A stretch of DNA of 64,000 nucleotides from Apostichopus japonicus (taxonomy: Eukaryota; Echinodermata; Holothuroidea; Aspidochirotida; Stichopodidae): positions 15,993,917 to 16,057,916 of the forward strand of contig NC_092571.1 of assembly GCF_037975245.1 (NCBI RefSeq). Reading direction: 5' to 3'. This document shows positions 48,566-62,732 of this stretch, piece after piece. The position numbers were made by a program, and so were the translations under genes. The notes below the pieces were generated by a model that was given only the letters and a program-made list of their open reading frames with translations, had not been told where the DNA came from and ran no database searches. The first letter of the stretch is position 1; each line of letters starts with the position of its first letter.

Positions 48566-51500
48566 ATTACTCTCTCTTTTTTTTTCTATTCATATTTTAA
48601 AGTGTAGAATGTTACCAGTGTTGAGGCTGCAACCAATGCAATGCAACCATTATGTCATGTGTAGAGGTTCAATATTGTAGATTCATTCTTTGCAAAAACC
48701 CATCTCCATTACAGGAAATGAAAAACATTGTAATATTGAAAATAAATGGAGACAAAAAGGAACCACATTGTTAACTTGTTTTTTTTTTACATAAATTTGC
48801 ATAAACTCAAACCAAAAATGCTGTTATAAGTAAGCAAACTTGAGTGACTATGAAAATGATGCAATAAATATCTAAATCAAACTTTTCTATTTTACTGCAC
48901 ATCACTTTTGATCCACCTATACACACAATCACAATTTAAATCTGAAAGTCGAATGGCACCCAATAACATCTGTAGTTTTTTCCTCAGGCAGTTTTATGGT
49001 TTGTACAGATATGTCTGTTACTTTGAGGGGATGCATACTTTAACCTTTACACACACCATGTTCAATACAACCAGATAAGTAGAGGTTACTGTGGTAATGT
49101 TTAAAGGAAAACGTGTTTCGTGACAAATTGTTGTTTTTTGTCACAATTCTTGTGATCCCCAGAATAGTGACAAATTGCGACCGACAACAACACACAGGTT
49201 TGGCAACCTTCAGACAATTTTTTCTCACAATTGCATTGTGAAGGACTCACCATCATTAAGTCATTTACTCCCCCCTTGATGAGCCAAACAAAAACATAAA
49301 ATATGCAGAGACATTCCACAGGAAACATTACTGAACGGAAAATAGATAATATCCCATATTAGGAATTTTGAATAGACATAATCCATATAGGGGTGCACAA
49401 GATGAGTTTGGCAGGTAAAGAAACTGTCTCGGTGTAAGCCGAGTTCTGAAGACTGGCTTTATACACCACACAAACACAAATTACTGTATGGTCAAAGCCA
49501 GTGATTTTGTAGGGAAAACTCATATGAAAAGGGGGTGGGGGACGGGGCAAAAGGGGGGGGTGAGCCTGTTGGGTATGGTGGCAATCAATAAATCATAGAA
49601 GCAAACAGAAAAGTAATATTAGAGAGCTTTGACTTCTAGGAATATTAGATGGATGAGAGTTAGGTAAACATTATTCCTGTTTTTGTGTAAAAAAAAACAC
49701 AATTAACAAATCTCTGTCAGTTCAGGGCTTCATTTTAAAGAACCACCCTCCCCTCCCCCTCCCCCTGCCACTTTCTGTTTCCATGAAATTGTCCTTCACA
49801 CACACACACACACAAGCTTTGGTGTGTCAATGTGATTGTACAACTATTAAGTTTAGAACACAGGCCATTAAGTTCAGTGCCTCACAGGCACAACAACACA
49901 AATTAATAGAAATATGTTTTGACTTTTTGCCATCTGAACTAATGCGTTCAAATCTTATATCCTGTTCTTAATTATAAAACTTATTAAAAGAATAATTTCG
50001 ATGGAATTTGAATGTTATGAACAATGAGTCTATATTAAAGAGTAGGGATTTTTGTTTAGAAATAATATCAGTTTTTGTTTAATGCCAGACCATGCAGTTA
50101 TGCATTTTAATGGTGAATATCTTTCACACAAAAAAAGACTCCCCCTATTTTTTCTCTTAGGGGGGGGGGGTTGGCTACTTCATGTCAACCATAATCCATT
50201 TAGGGACCAAAAAATATCCAAATAGTGTAATATCCCAAGGGCTGGGTAGAAGGGGGGGTACAGATAACCCTGAAATTAAACAATTAATGTAATTCATAAC
50301 TCATATCATATGTAAGTTCTTAAGTTAAAGTTTTGAGATATATTATACATAATTTACACTGTTGCTAAAATAAACTAGATCTACTAAACCAAAGAAGATG
50401 TTGCAAGTGATCTGACCTCTGAACTCTTGATAACCAGAAATGACATAAGAAAATTTCACGGTGCACAGGAGGATGTGGGGGGGGGGGAAGGGGTGGGATG
50501 GGTTGTATAACAAGAGAAACATCAGTCTTCTGTAATGACACATTGCACAACTCTTGAACATTTTGGACATTTGTCAAATATCCGCCTGGCAAGTCTGGTA
50601 ATGAACCATCACCCTCGTTTACCATCACCCTCGTGCATGACATGGTTCGGTTGATCATGTTTCAGTAAACCCTCCCCTTGTATTACAGTAGAACTAAAAA
50701 TAATATATATTTACCGCTTTAGCAAGCAAGGAGATCCTTGAAAAAGGAGAGTAAAATTTTTATTACAAGGGTTATTTATTTTTAAACCTAACACAAACTT
50801 GAGTGTTTCCCAAGTAGTGTGAGTTCAACCATGTAAGATCACAGACACTTTAGCTTATGAGTGAAAGTTCAACCCATTTTCTCCCCAAAAAATGTTTTGA
50901 TCATGAGGTAATGTTTACATGAATACACTGAACAATCAGATTCGATGTTGATCTAAATAGTCAAGTTTTTAGTCTAAATAGGCCGAGGTGGAAATAAATT
51001 GATAGCCATCCCTGAAAATACAAATACTTCAGAATGGTTTGGGAGCTAGTAACACCCCCCAGCCCCCCCCCCCCACACCCTTTTTAACCTTCCACATATC
51101 AAGTTTTGATATTAGATCCAATCCTACTTTACAATTTTGAACAATAGATATTTTTGCACGCATAGGTCATCTTATATACACCCAAACTACAAACAGTTGG
51201 TGGGTTTGTCATAAATTTCCTAGAACTTCTTTAAAATTAATGAAATAAAAGAGTCAGAATGAACCGAAATTTCAACTTCCTATGTGGTCTTCAAACTTGA
51301 ATGGGAAAAAAAAAGGGGGAATGCTTGTTCCCTTTTATCTTTTTCTAAACCACAAAATTGTCAGGTTGTTCCAGAAGTTCATACATTTTGCCAAAGGTCT
51401 ACACATTTTAATTTTAGCTACCAAAAATTGACGCTATTTAGGAAAGCTTATCAACCTTACTGTCAAGTCAGAAAAACAAAATCCTCCAAGTGTTAGTGAA

Positions 51501-54500
51501 AAAAATCAACAATTCTGTCCCTAAAACTTAATAAACATAAAAAAAATATGTTTGATTTTGCCCAACAGTCAACATTATGAACCAATATCATGATAGACAG
51601 CATTAAAACAAAACTTGTATAGCTGCAAATAATAATTAAAAAAAAAAATGTCACTTATCTCTCAAATTGAAAGAATAACACCAGATAAAATTGCAGGCTT
51701 CTTATTTCAGAGTTTTTTGGTCATTTGCCAATCACAAAATTAAAAGTTTTCCCACGAAATATCAAAGCCCTTTTCCAAAGTTCAGAATAAGTGGTGGATC
51801 AAAATTAAAGGAAAAAAGTTAGTTACCATACTTGCATAATCTTGAGGGCATCCTCCTTAGAATACTAGCCTTAAAACTCTGTTCCCTTATCCAAATAATT
51901 CAGTATCTTATCGCTCCTGGCAAGCCAAGGCAAAAAGTTTAATTGCAATAAAACTCAAAGATTTTAATAAAAAAAGAGGGAAAAAGCTGAGGGAAGTATC
52001 TGTCGGTAGAATGATTCACTTGGGAGTTAGATTAATAAGAAGCAATTTGCTCTCTCGTCTTAAAGAATCCAACCTTTTATGTGATTTTCTCGTGTTTAAT
52101 AAGCAAACGAGTAGGAGGGTTGATGTCCTATTACGATCAAAACCCAAATTAGAGTCTTGAAAAACACTGTGATAGAATTAAAATCCAGTTGCAATGAATA
52201 TTAAATAAGTGTCGCTATCAACCCTGCTGGGAAGGCTATTTCGGTGAAAACAAATGAAAAAATTGCAAATTTAGAGGAAGTACTTCTTAATCAAATAAAG
52301 ACCAAGGTGTATGTGTGTGGTATATATTTGGTTGCTTTCAATGCTAATGAAAAAGCCACAGTATTATGTAACATTGTACATATATGCAATGACTACAAAA
52401 GCACTATTCAAGTACCCTTTCAAGGCAAAGACGACTGTATATGTGAATATTTTAGTTTTATTTTAGTTTAAATGGTAATTTGTATAATACACTGTACAGC
52501 TAGATTTGAACAGGATAGTAAGGTGTAAGTTGGGGGGGGGGGGAGGTGTAAGGGAAGGGGAAAGGGTGGAGATTTGTGTTGATATCCACCTGATGAGTGG
52601 TAATATATTTACAAACAAAATACCACATTCAGTAAAAACAATATTGATCACTTTTTCCAACATAAACATCTCACAACCTTTACTTCAAAAATGTTATCAT
52701 TGAACATTTTGGAAAATGGTATTAATGTTAATATATATAAGGTATTATCTGACACCTCAAGCTAAGCCCATCCAGATTCTTTCCTCTTTCCTTCCCAACC
52801 CTCCCTCCCCCCCTCCCACTTCATCCTCTTAAATCTACCATGTATACAAAAATCTTGTGATGGTTACCTTCAAAATAACATTCCATCTGAGCTAGACTAA
52901 TAGACTACATAACAATTACAATCAATTTCCATCACAATACACAATCCTAAATTGTACACACCATTCTTTACTAAGTACTGTAGGTTTACAATCAGAAATA
53001 AAACTAAACTATTTTTCTAAGTCTGCAAAAGATATAAGAATTAAGATTCAAATCCACCAACAAAGTTACTGAATTTGGTCAGATCTTTTTTTTTAAAGTT
53101 CTATAAAGTACAAGTTGATAAAAGCCTCAAGGGATTGCAGTACCCACTTTTTGCCAAGATCATACAAGTTTGTCAAAGTTCCGTCAATCCAAAGAACTGA
53201 AAAAGCTTTTTAATGTTTTGATAAAAAAATATTAACTGCTTTAAATTCAAAATATGTATTTTCCTGCATTATGTGCATTATACTAGAAGGACTGGTCAGT
53301 TTTCTTTCTTTATTTCTATGTTTTCAAATGAGGTCTTTAGGAGGGAGGGAGTTGCTAGGGTATAAAAGTCATCTTTGCTTCAAGGAACAACATAGATTCC
53401 CAAATTGTTCTGCAGTACCTCTGATATGAACTGAGGTCATCAGTATATATGCTTCAAAAAAGATGCTAGAAGTTTCTAAAAAGGTTGTCTTCCTAGAGTG
53501 TCTGAACCTCCATATTATTCCCAGCCATTCAGGAATGATAGAATAGATAATTAATTTTCTTTGTGATGGATTTAACAACTTTTTAGAGCAGCAATAAAAT
53601 GCTTGTTGAAATTTGAGGATGGGGTGGTGATCATCATCAGACTATCTAGCATATATATTGCGCAACAATACTGCTGACCTTTAACCCTTCATGTATTTGA
53701 AAGGCATATAACATATTTAACTTGACACTGACTAATGTTAAAAGCTTTGTTCTAAAAAGTACTAATAGTTTTGACTGTCTGTAAGTACAATGATAAAAAA
53801 AAATAAAAAAAATTTAAAAAAATCTATTGACAAGAATGAAATGATTTTAAGGGGGTGGTGGCATCTTGTATAGGAAGAGTACATTAAACTTTCATTTTTA
53901 ATATGTAAATGCATTGTTCTCATCTGATAAGTGGTTTAGGGACAGTGTATTAATAGATCTACGTATGTGATATCATTAATATCTATAAAGTTTACTGTGT
54001 CTAAGTAGTCTGCTGCCACCACTATTCAATCACCCATATCATCATTAACCTTAACTAACAATCAAGGATGCAATCGACAGTTCCGTCTGGATTTAAAGAC
54101 TTCTTTAAAAAAAATTATGGAACGGGTAGAGATCAGTCCAATCACATGACCTTTGCAGTCAATGCACTTTTATGTTCATATCTGGATGTCAATGTCCTCA
54201 AAGTCATTTGACTGATGGTTAGAAAATTTACCTACTTGGGTATAATGATACCCTTGAAATATTACCAGGTGGATTGGGGTTGGGTCAGGCCCAACTGAGA
54301 GGGGGGGGGAGGGGAAATGGGTGTCTGTACTGGGTAAAGGACCTTGTTAAGAATATACTTCTTGGATGAGCATACAAATGTTAAATATAGTGAAGAGCAG
54401 TAGAGATTAACTAAATTTTCATACATTTTAAGAAAAAGCTCTCTGCATGCGAATCCATGGATCATTTGGAAACATTTCCTGAACATATTATTTTGCAAAG

Positions 54501-56580
54501 TGTTAAAGATCTGGTACCAACTGTGACATTAAACAACCTCCAGGCTTTCTTTGCCTATAGATACAGGTTAAGGAACCCAAAGGGAGAAGCCTAGAACAAA
54601 AGAATTACAAAAACACCAAAACAAAAAATCTCAAAGGATGCTTAAATGCAACACCAACTTCCACCTCAAACCATGTGGGAATTAGTTTTATTACCAATGT
54701 ATCCGAAAATAAGATCTCAGAACTGATGTAACTTATATTTATGAATTTTTTTGGGGGTAATTTCTAGTATAAAGGTTAAATGTCTAGGTGGGGAGGGGGG
54801 GAAGGGAGGGAGAGGAACATGAACAGGTCAGGTGGGTGGGTGAAAAAAAAACACTTTCAATTCTTTTTAGATCATCTTCTTTGGTTGACTAATACTACCA
54901 GTATTGGCTGATCCTTGTAAACATAATTTTATTATCTCTTTATTACATAACCATAACACTCAAACAACTTCTACAGAGTTCAGGTATGACAGCGCATTAA
55001 ACATGTACAGTAGTAGTAGTAGTACTTTCAGTGAAATAACTTGTAAAAGTACACACAGCCCTACAACTTGCACTTTTCTTTCTTTGCAATTATTTAAAGG
55101 GTTCTTCTTCTAGGTGATTCATGCCAAATGAATCCAAAGCTATTTGACTCCTTCTGCATAAGATATATCAAGTATTTGCCAATATTTATATTTTCAGCAT
55201 TTTTCAAAAAAAGTGTCACAAGGCAGGCTTCAATGGTTGACATCATGTCTCTATCGTTTCTTTAAGTCTTTCAAGTTTCAAAAAACAAAAACAAAATTAT
55301 ATATACCAACTGAAAATCCTCACCATGCTAAATTAATACATCATACTGTATGAATATTCACTGCAGTCCTGGCCAACACCAAGATTATACAGCATACAGT
55401 TTGTACCATATATAAAGAAATCAAGACCCATGATTTCGATCCTATAAAACAAAGGCCATCAATTTCGATGTTTTTTGTCCTTCATATGGAAATCTCTCAC
55501 AACTCCATAAAATGCTACCAAGTCTCCTCAAACCAAAACTAATTGTTCACTCCTTGGACAGTATGTTTCCCTCTTTGATGACATTTAGTACAACTTATTT
55601 GGCCCTAGACTTAAATCAATAACGCACAAGAAGATTTTTTATGATGTTCAGCGCCATAGCAGGGCAGTTAAAATAGTCATATAATCGAAGCATCTAAAAG
55701 GGGCCACAGGTTAATAAGATTTACATATTAACATTTTTTCATGGATAGTTTCAGTTTTATTGAATTCTTAAGAAAATGTTGAAAGTTGTTTCTTACGACA
55801 ACAAAAAAGAAAAAGAAATTATGGTTAAAAAAACATAACGATTCTGTGGGATAGACCGAACATGAACCGAAAGTGTTATGCAGTGTAATTGCTACTTTTT
55901 ATGACTCTTAGAACAACCTCCAAGAAAAATTCTTTTCCTAACATGCATCACGTTTAGAGCTTGAAATGTTTTAATCATTCTCCCACAAGGACAAGGAAGC
56001 ATGTAGAATCAGACTTTTTTTCTAATATTTGAGGTGCCTTGAACTTTTGAAATGCACTTTAGCTATTGATAAGGATGGGTAGTGGGCGGGGGATGGAGGG
56101 ATTAAGATCTAAAGTAAGAGAATGAAGTTTGGCAACTCATGTCACACCTCCCCAAACCCCCCCCCCCCTTTCCCACCCTCCCCCAAAAATAATAAGCAGT
56201 ATAGCATAAACCCAACTTTAGGCCTTACTCCTTTCATTTGACAGTACCTTACCAGACAAATTTATGCCCCCTTCCTGAACCCCTGTTGTTAAGTGTTGTT
56301 ATGTGGTGTAACTTACACTGGTATCTAATTATCTTTATTCGTAATTAATTTACATACAAAGTTGAGATCCAGCCAATAGAAGTACCAATACTGTGTTACA
56401 AAACTGAGTGTAACAAATTATATATCATGTCATAAATATAACATGTATGAACAGCTATAAAAATTAACGACAACCAACAACTGGCAGAGCAAACAAACTC
56501 ATGTTCTACTAAAGTTTTATGATACATCCTTTTGTAAAAATTATCATACAGTATCAACATAGAAAAGAATAAAAACTTAC
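48566..56580. other. gene-free stretch
   Basis: Ordinary A+T-rich sequence with G tracts (49552, 50161, 50477, 52532, 54301) and C tracts (51056-51074, 56157-56168). A (CA) run lies near 49797-49814. The 51980-52230 part is single-copy and lacks homopolymers, a possible regulatory region. No exon supported. Confidence 0.5.
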
Positions 56581-56713
56581 ATGGAGGATAGCAGGGGCCA
56601 TGGCCTATACATCGTTCTGGTGCCTCAGGAGCATTCAAATTATGGCATTCGTTACTCAGACTATTTAGCGCCCTCACCACGCTTTTCGTATTGACTTCAC
56701 TTTTGGTTATCAT
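56581..56713 (-). CDS. possible first coding exon or uORF exon, unidentified
   Basis: ATG at 56713 has an in-frame TGA two codons upstream. 44 codons follow, then a consensus donor (CCTCCAT before GTAAGTTTT) at 56580-56579, leaving one base (phase 1). The peptide starts MITKSEVNTKSV and ends GHGPCYPP. I recognise no domain. It lies 46 kb upstream of the CASZ1 coding exon on the same strand. If spliced directly to that exon the frame would stop after a few residues, so it would then be a uORF-bearing leader exon. It could equally be the start of another gene or chance. Confidence 0.3.
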
Positions 56714-57385
56714 TTTTCATTCTGCTTATTGATAGTGAAAACTGGATCACAATTCAATCTTTTTATTATGATTTCATAAAATGGAGAGTAGTTTCAATTT
56801 TTCTTTTTTTTTTATCTTTTTTTGTGATTAACAATGCAGGAACTAAATTTAGTGTTCAAAATTTTGTGTAGCAGTTTAGAAGGCTTTGAATTCTGTCTCC
56901 GATAAAATAATAATATGAAAACTGTGTACAAAACTACTATACAACTTTGCACTGTGTTTTCAAAAGGAAGTGGAACGTTTTGCGATGCAATCTTCCTTAA
57001 ATGTGATAAATTATTCCCTGTAATGTGTACATATTCAAACTATTACATGAAAAAATGCTTGATTCTATTACTTTGAAAATGAACTGAAAATTTGTACCCA
57101 ACAAAGTTTGTTATATTTTTTTAATTGAATTTGGGGGATTTTTCCTTCACATATATATATATCAGTCACACTGTATGCTGAAACTGGCATTTGGTGTCAG
57201 AGCCAATACAGGTCTCATTTCATCTTGAATAATAATAATACTAATCAGCAGTTATTTGTACGACACTTAAGCGACCACAAATGTGGCAGAATACCACAAG
57301 GGCTTATGGATTACTATTTACACGTCATGTGGCTTCCAATTCAACATTTTAACTCAAATTTGGAATCTTTTATATCTGGAAATCT
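56714..57385. other. gene-free stretch
   Basis: A+T-rich sequence with a short TA run near 57151. Nothing else seen. Confidence 0.6.
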
Positions 57386-57387
57386 TT

Positions 57388-57421
57388 ACATATATCTATA
57401 TATATATGAATATATATCTGC

Positions 57422-57479
<58 letters not shown>

Positions 57480-57577
57480 GTATATATATATATGTATATA
57501 TATATATTTATATAGATAAATATATAAATATAAATATATAAATATAAATATATATGTAAATAAATATACTGTATATA
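57388..57577. repeat. compound AT microsatellite
   Basis: TA runs with TACATA, TGTATA and AAATATAAAT interruptions. Frames in both directions give only Tyr/Ile strings. Confidence 0.95.
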
Positions 57578-58544
57578 AAGAAATACCAAGAGATACCAAA
57601 AGGTGTCCTCTCCCCCCCTCCCTCCCTCCTTCCTAGTGGTCCATGACATCACACACTGACAACATGGTACTCCCTGTACACAACTTTAACCCCAATATCC
57701 CCCCACAAATGGCACTTTTCTTTATAGGTAATTGTAGAGTTGGCCATCAGAAAGGGTTTCACTTAATGGCTAAGAAAAATCATATTCACAGATTTGACAT
57801 TCCTTCACACACAAGGTTGAAGATTTTGAAGTCTAAATTATGACATCGTCAGGGCTCTAACTAGTATGAACAGGATAAAAGACTACATGGCTAAATAGCC
57901 AAACTGACCAGGAACAATTTCAAGGCCTTTAAATTTATATAGAGCTCGAAAGCATCTACATGTATCATGGTCGTCGTCGTTGTCTTTCCTTCTTCCTTAA
58001 AATCATTCCAAAAAATTCATGTCAGTATTGCACGGTGAGTTTGATCTCTGCTAAACGATGAAGACTTTCGATTAGAGGTGTTTTTTTTTTTTTTTTCTTG
58101 TCTTTGTACGAAACAGGAATGTTTTTAGAGACAACATCATTTGCCGCTAAACTTTCACTTACTGTAAAACTTGGTTTACATACAATTTTTCCCCTCCCGT
58201 TTTCCCCAGAGACCTAATGACCTCTACGTGAACTCATCAAAACAAGAATCCTCCCTGTAATACATTTCTTTGGTCCTTTTTATTAAGGAAATATACCCTA
58301 AAAGTTGAAGGAAGTGCCTTGAATTCAGATGGCATTGCACTAGATTTTATGAATCTAGTTTTACATCACAATTTTTATTAAAGGTGTTGCCAACTCTTTC
58401 ACAGATTTTGATTGATCGCTTTTCTTGTTGTATATGAAGCTAAAATCATAAACAATCGCCATCTTACATCTGGGACTCGCTTCCGCTACAGCCATCGGAC
58501 GGACGACAGCTTAGATCATCTACATCACCACATCATTTGATCTT
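57578..58544. other. gene-free stretch
   Basis: A single-copy region with short pyrimidine tracts and a T-run near 58080. The 58440-58540 part may be the degraded continuation of the LINE fossil that follows. Confidence 0.45.
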
Positions 58545-58800
58545 ATGCATACCCAAACACACAGTGTGTCAATTGCCGATTAGTCATTCTCATGTTTTGG
58601 TCCTAAACAATGGAAGGCTCTTCCAAACCACGTCAAGGATGCTCAGACTGCATAAATTTATTCAAGAAACTGCTAAAATTCTATCTACTGTACTTGAACA
58701 AGTATGTTGCAATTAATTTCATGTAACTGTCTTTCAGCACCTTTGAACAACTGTTGTTAACAATGGCGCTATATAAATGTTTTCTGATTGAATGATTGTT
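58545..58800 (+). mobile_element. LINE retrotransposon 3' end, truncated and frameshifted
   Basis: Starting at 58599, the sequence reads GPKQWKALPNHVKDAQTA, then after a frameshift FKKLLKFYLLYLNKYV. This is the typical extreme C-terminus of CR1/L2-type LINE polyproteins (xPxxWNxLPxxV, then FKxxLKxxL). An in-frame TAG precedes it near 58582. The fragment ends with GGCGCTATATAAATG and GATTGAATGATTG, a familiar LINE 3'-tail style. It is dead and 5'-truncated. The family assignment is by pattern only. Confidence 0.65.
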
Positions 58801-61800
58801 TTATGCGCAACAAGATCTTACTTTTGAACCAGTCTTCACTTTGAAAATGCATGCAGTTTTTGTGTCTGCTTGTTGTTATTGATGGTAAGCTATATATATA
58901 TACTGAATTGACCAAGTTTTGTGAAATTATGCAACATTATTTTACTCTCCATACAAACTGCACACAATTCATACATATATACAACTATATGGGATTCTGC
59001 ACTACCCTCGCGCAATACCCAAGTCGTCACCGACTAGCATGTAATACTGTTAGCGTACCTAGCTTTATTCAAAGTTTTATGTATGTTCGCACAGTTTAAT
59101 ACTGGTTAACATTTATACATATACTGTTGTTTTTTTGTTTTTTGCTTTTTTTTTCCGTTTAAGACCTGAGTAAGCCGAATTACCGATTGTGGACAATAAA
59201 TTCAATTCAATTCAACATGAAAAGGACACCGGCAGGGTGGACCCAGCTTGTGACACTTGCAAGACTGTTGTACTGTTAAGCCTATATTACAATGATTGTA
59301 CTGTACAGTATAAAGAAAACAAGGGTAAAGAGAAGAAGGATCTACAGGTATACCTCTTCAGCATTTTAAAACAAATCTACTGTAGCATTAGAAAGCATTC
59401 CAAATAAAACCTATCTGCTGACACACACCGCGTTGTCAAGGCACTATTTGGCAGTCGCATTTCTATGCAGGATGCAAGAAAAAAAAACAATACAGCCGGT
59501 GTTTTGATTACGTTTACGACAACAATGCTACCGTATGTATTGGGCTGCGGGATTTTTATCAGACCCTACCCTCCCTTCTTTCCATCATAAAAAGGAAAAA
59601 GAGGCAAAAACAAACTGGTAACGGTTTTAAACTTTAATAGAGACGACCTTCAACATCGTTCTAAATCTCAGCGACTCGAGTTTATTTTAAGTAAGCTGCT
59701 ACATATTTCGTCTGCGATGTGTGTCAAAAAAAAAAAAAAAAAAAAAAATTGTTCCTTAAAGGAAATCATATGAACTTACCTAAGGAAAACAATCAAGTAA
59801 GGGGGATAAAAATAATAAAATAAAACATTTGGAACAGAATCAGGGAAGTAAAAGATTTTCGTCGCATAATACTCCCTCAAGAAGATAAACATATTAAAAC
59901 TATCTTCCTCCTTGATTTGATGATCACAGCACCACCTATTAACATTAAACTTTATCTTGTATTTGTTATAAATTGATAGAAAGGAAAAGAAAAGAAAAGA
60001 AAAAGGAAAAGGAAAATATGTTGAAAAAGGAAGAGTCGGGACATTTCCCTGTTTTCTCCCTCGGTGGTCGCAGATGTTAACGATTTAATAATCGCTGGGA
60101 AAATCAGTGGCATTGCCCTGGAAAACAATAGGCTCCATGTTTGTTTTGTTTTTTTGCCTTTTATACAAATCAACAAACAAATTAGCCCTGAACGATTCAT
60201 CTGGCTTCAATGTTTAGCTAAATATTGAGAAAGCATTGAGAAACATTGAGAAATCATTGAGAAAGAATGAAACAAAGTGGCAATCGTGGCGACATGATGA
60301 AAATGGAAGAACATTTAGCACCATAGTCCATGCTAATCAGTACCTCATAACTTTCATATTTTGGGGCTAAAATTGTGAACATTGTTTAGGAAGGTTTAGG
60401 AAGGTGGAACCCTGACGCAGGGGACGAACTAGGTGGTTTAAAACTTGTCTTATGATCCAAACTGGCAGTGCTAGGGACTTTAGAAAGAAGAAGTCGTGCA
60501 TTTGGAGCCTCCGATGTAATTAGTTAACTTTCGAGGGAGGTGAAATTGGTGGCTGTGGCACCTGCTTGGCAACCTGCTTGCACCAACCCATTGCAACCCC
60601 AGACCCAGATGAAGACAGGTTTTAAGCTCTGGTATTAAATTGGTAGGCCAATCGCCTCATGGCTCAATGCATTTGCCTTAAAGGTTAAGTATAGGTTATC
60701 CATCAGTACTGGCCCCAAATTAAGCATTCTCAAAACTTGTTAAAAAGTAGTCAATTGCACTTTTCTGATGGTTCTGACCAACTAAATTTTACATAGACGT
60801 TCAGAAATGTTCAATTAGACAATTAAATGTGACACTGAAGCAAAATCCCTTTGACTGTGGCAGTAAAATCGTTTCTGAAATTGCACCATGGGTGACCATT
60901 TAGGTGACATTCTAGCATATCTGGGTGGGCGAAACCTACGACATATAGCGTCAAGGTCAGATCTTTGGTTTATTTGATACTCACTGATAAGGAACAAACT
61001 GTAAAATACAACCAGGATGGCTTCCCTTGGTCTGATTAGTGATTTATCAATTACTTTTCATATCAGCTAAACCCTATCTTGTTTTTTCTGAAATTTATAT
61101 AACAGTATGTCATTTGTGATATTACCTTTACTTCTACATTCTAAAATGCTTCTTTGTTCAATACTAGCTAAACCATACAGGTATGGATCAGGGGAAGGGG
61201 GTGGGGAAGGGGTGGGGGATGGAGAGGTAGTTATCAACCTCACACATAATTCAAAAGTACAGTCTTGCATTTAGACCTAATTACAGACGGAAAATGTATA
61301 TATATATATATTGCTTAATATATGTCTGAATATCTAAATGTCTAAAAATATGTCTATATGTGTAAATATCTTAAAATGCCTCAAAATGTACCTAAAATTT
61401 CAAACTTTTCTGGCAAAGAAGTTTCCAGACTCTCCTTCACAAGGATCAGCTTCAATAACCACCCCAGAGCCATATCCTGGATCTGGCCCAGCCCTTATAT
61501 GTACCATTTATGTGTCTTATGCAATTTATATATTTACGTTAAAATTCATTTCTCTACCAAAATATTGTTTCTACCAGCGAGAAATCAAGATTATCAAAAT
61601 GGCCTACACCGATCATCCTCGTCTTCGTCAACCTATTAGTTTCTGTTTTATTGTTTTTTGGTGTGCTCTGTCGGCCTTGCAGCATGCACCTCTCCCAGAG
61701 ACATCATCGCAAACGTCATCACTTAAGATACCCCCTTCTTTCCTTCTTTTTTTTCTTTTCTTTGCCAGAGCATTAGAACGAAGAAATTGTTGAAAGACTC

Positions 61801-62684
61801 TTATTACAAAATAAAGAGTTTATCGATTTGGTTACAAATAGATCTCAGATCTTCTGACTTTGGGATATTAAAAAACTTACACTCCCAAGGGTGACCGGAT
61901 AAAAAACTGCATCTCCAAAAGCCCTGGCCTACTTTCTTCCAATTCGGTCAATCGCAAAACGTTAAGAAATTATTTAAAATGGGACGGCGAATTTAATCTC
62001 GCAGGCCTAAAATCTGGCAAATGGGTTTCAAATTGGAGAGTAATACCACCATGATTATGGTTTTAGTTTATATATATACTTCATACTTTGTTTCGAGACG
62101 AGACTTTACCCCATTTATAAAGTGGTGAAAAGATTTCTTTTTCTTTTTCTTAATGATACCAACTTCATTAGAGTATTCGTGTACAAGCATAAATATATTT
62201 ATACGCACAATCAACCGCTTAATGTGCGTGACCATGACACTGTGAAATCTGTGGTCGTGTAATGATTGCACAATTCTGACACAGATCTGTCAGTGACCAT
62301 TATTTTGGTTCGATTTCAGCAGTATCCAATCATCAGGGGGTGGGGAGGGAAAGATTACGTATTTTTCCACTTTCGGATCTTAGAAAAGTTGGGGAAAAAA
62401 AGTCTTTCAAAGTCACTCTGATGACAACCCCTGTTCAGTACAATAAAAAACCCTAACACAATAACCAAGTAAGATACAAACTGGATGGTTAGGGATTTTA
62501 ATTCTACCCCAGCATTTTTTAAAACAAATTCACAATATTTGTTCACTTCTTGTTTTTTTTTCACTTTTTGAAAAATTAGTGTTCACTTTGAGGTATTTTT
62601 CCTTCTTATTTTCTTGCTTATAATAAAACTTTTGTAAAACGATAAACGCTTGGTTGATTCCAGAGCCAACAAATAAAGATACTT
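58801..62684. other. gene-free stretch
   Basis: CAATAAATTCAATTCAATTC at about 59196-59215 resembles another LINE-type tail. A 23-A run lies at 59726-59748, and a short ATTGAGAAA(G) repeat at 60225-60268. A donor-like site is on the minus strand near 59779. The 61430-61760 part is single-copy and less A+T-rich. No exon supported. Confidence 0.5.
60225..60268. repeat. CATTGAGAAA short tandem repeat
   Basis: Four irregular units of 10-13 bp. Confidence 0.8.
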
Positions 62685-62732
62685 GCCTGTCTCCCCTCAA
62701 CCTGTCTCCCCCTTACCTGTCTCCCCTCAACA
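62685..62732 (-). repeat. 16-bp tandem repeat related to the dispersed repeat family
   Basis: Three units of CCTGTCTCCCCTCAAC or CCTGTCTCCCCCTTAC. The complement, GGGGAGACAGGTAAG, matches the end of the dispersed repeat copies at 31.1 and 48.4 kb. Confidence 0.6.

Noticed and set aside
61338-61793. 151-codon plus-strand frame
   Set aside because: Composition is Ser/Phe/Ile-rich with poly-T-derived Phe runs; no domain, and an equal-looking frame overlaps it in another phase.
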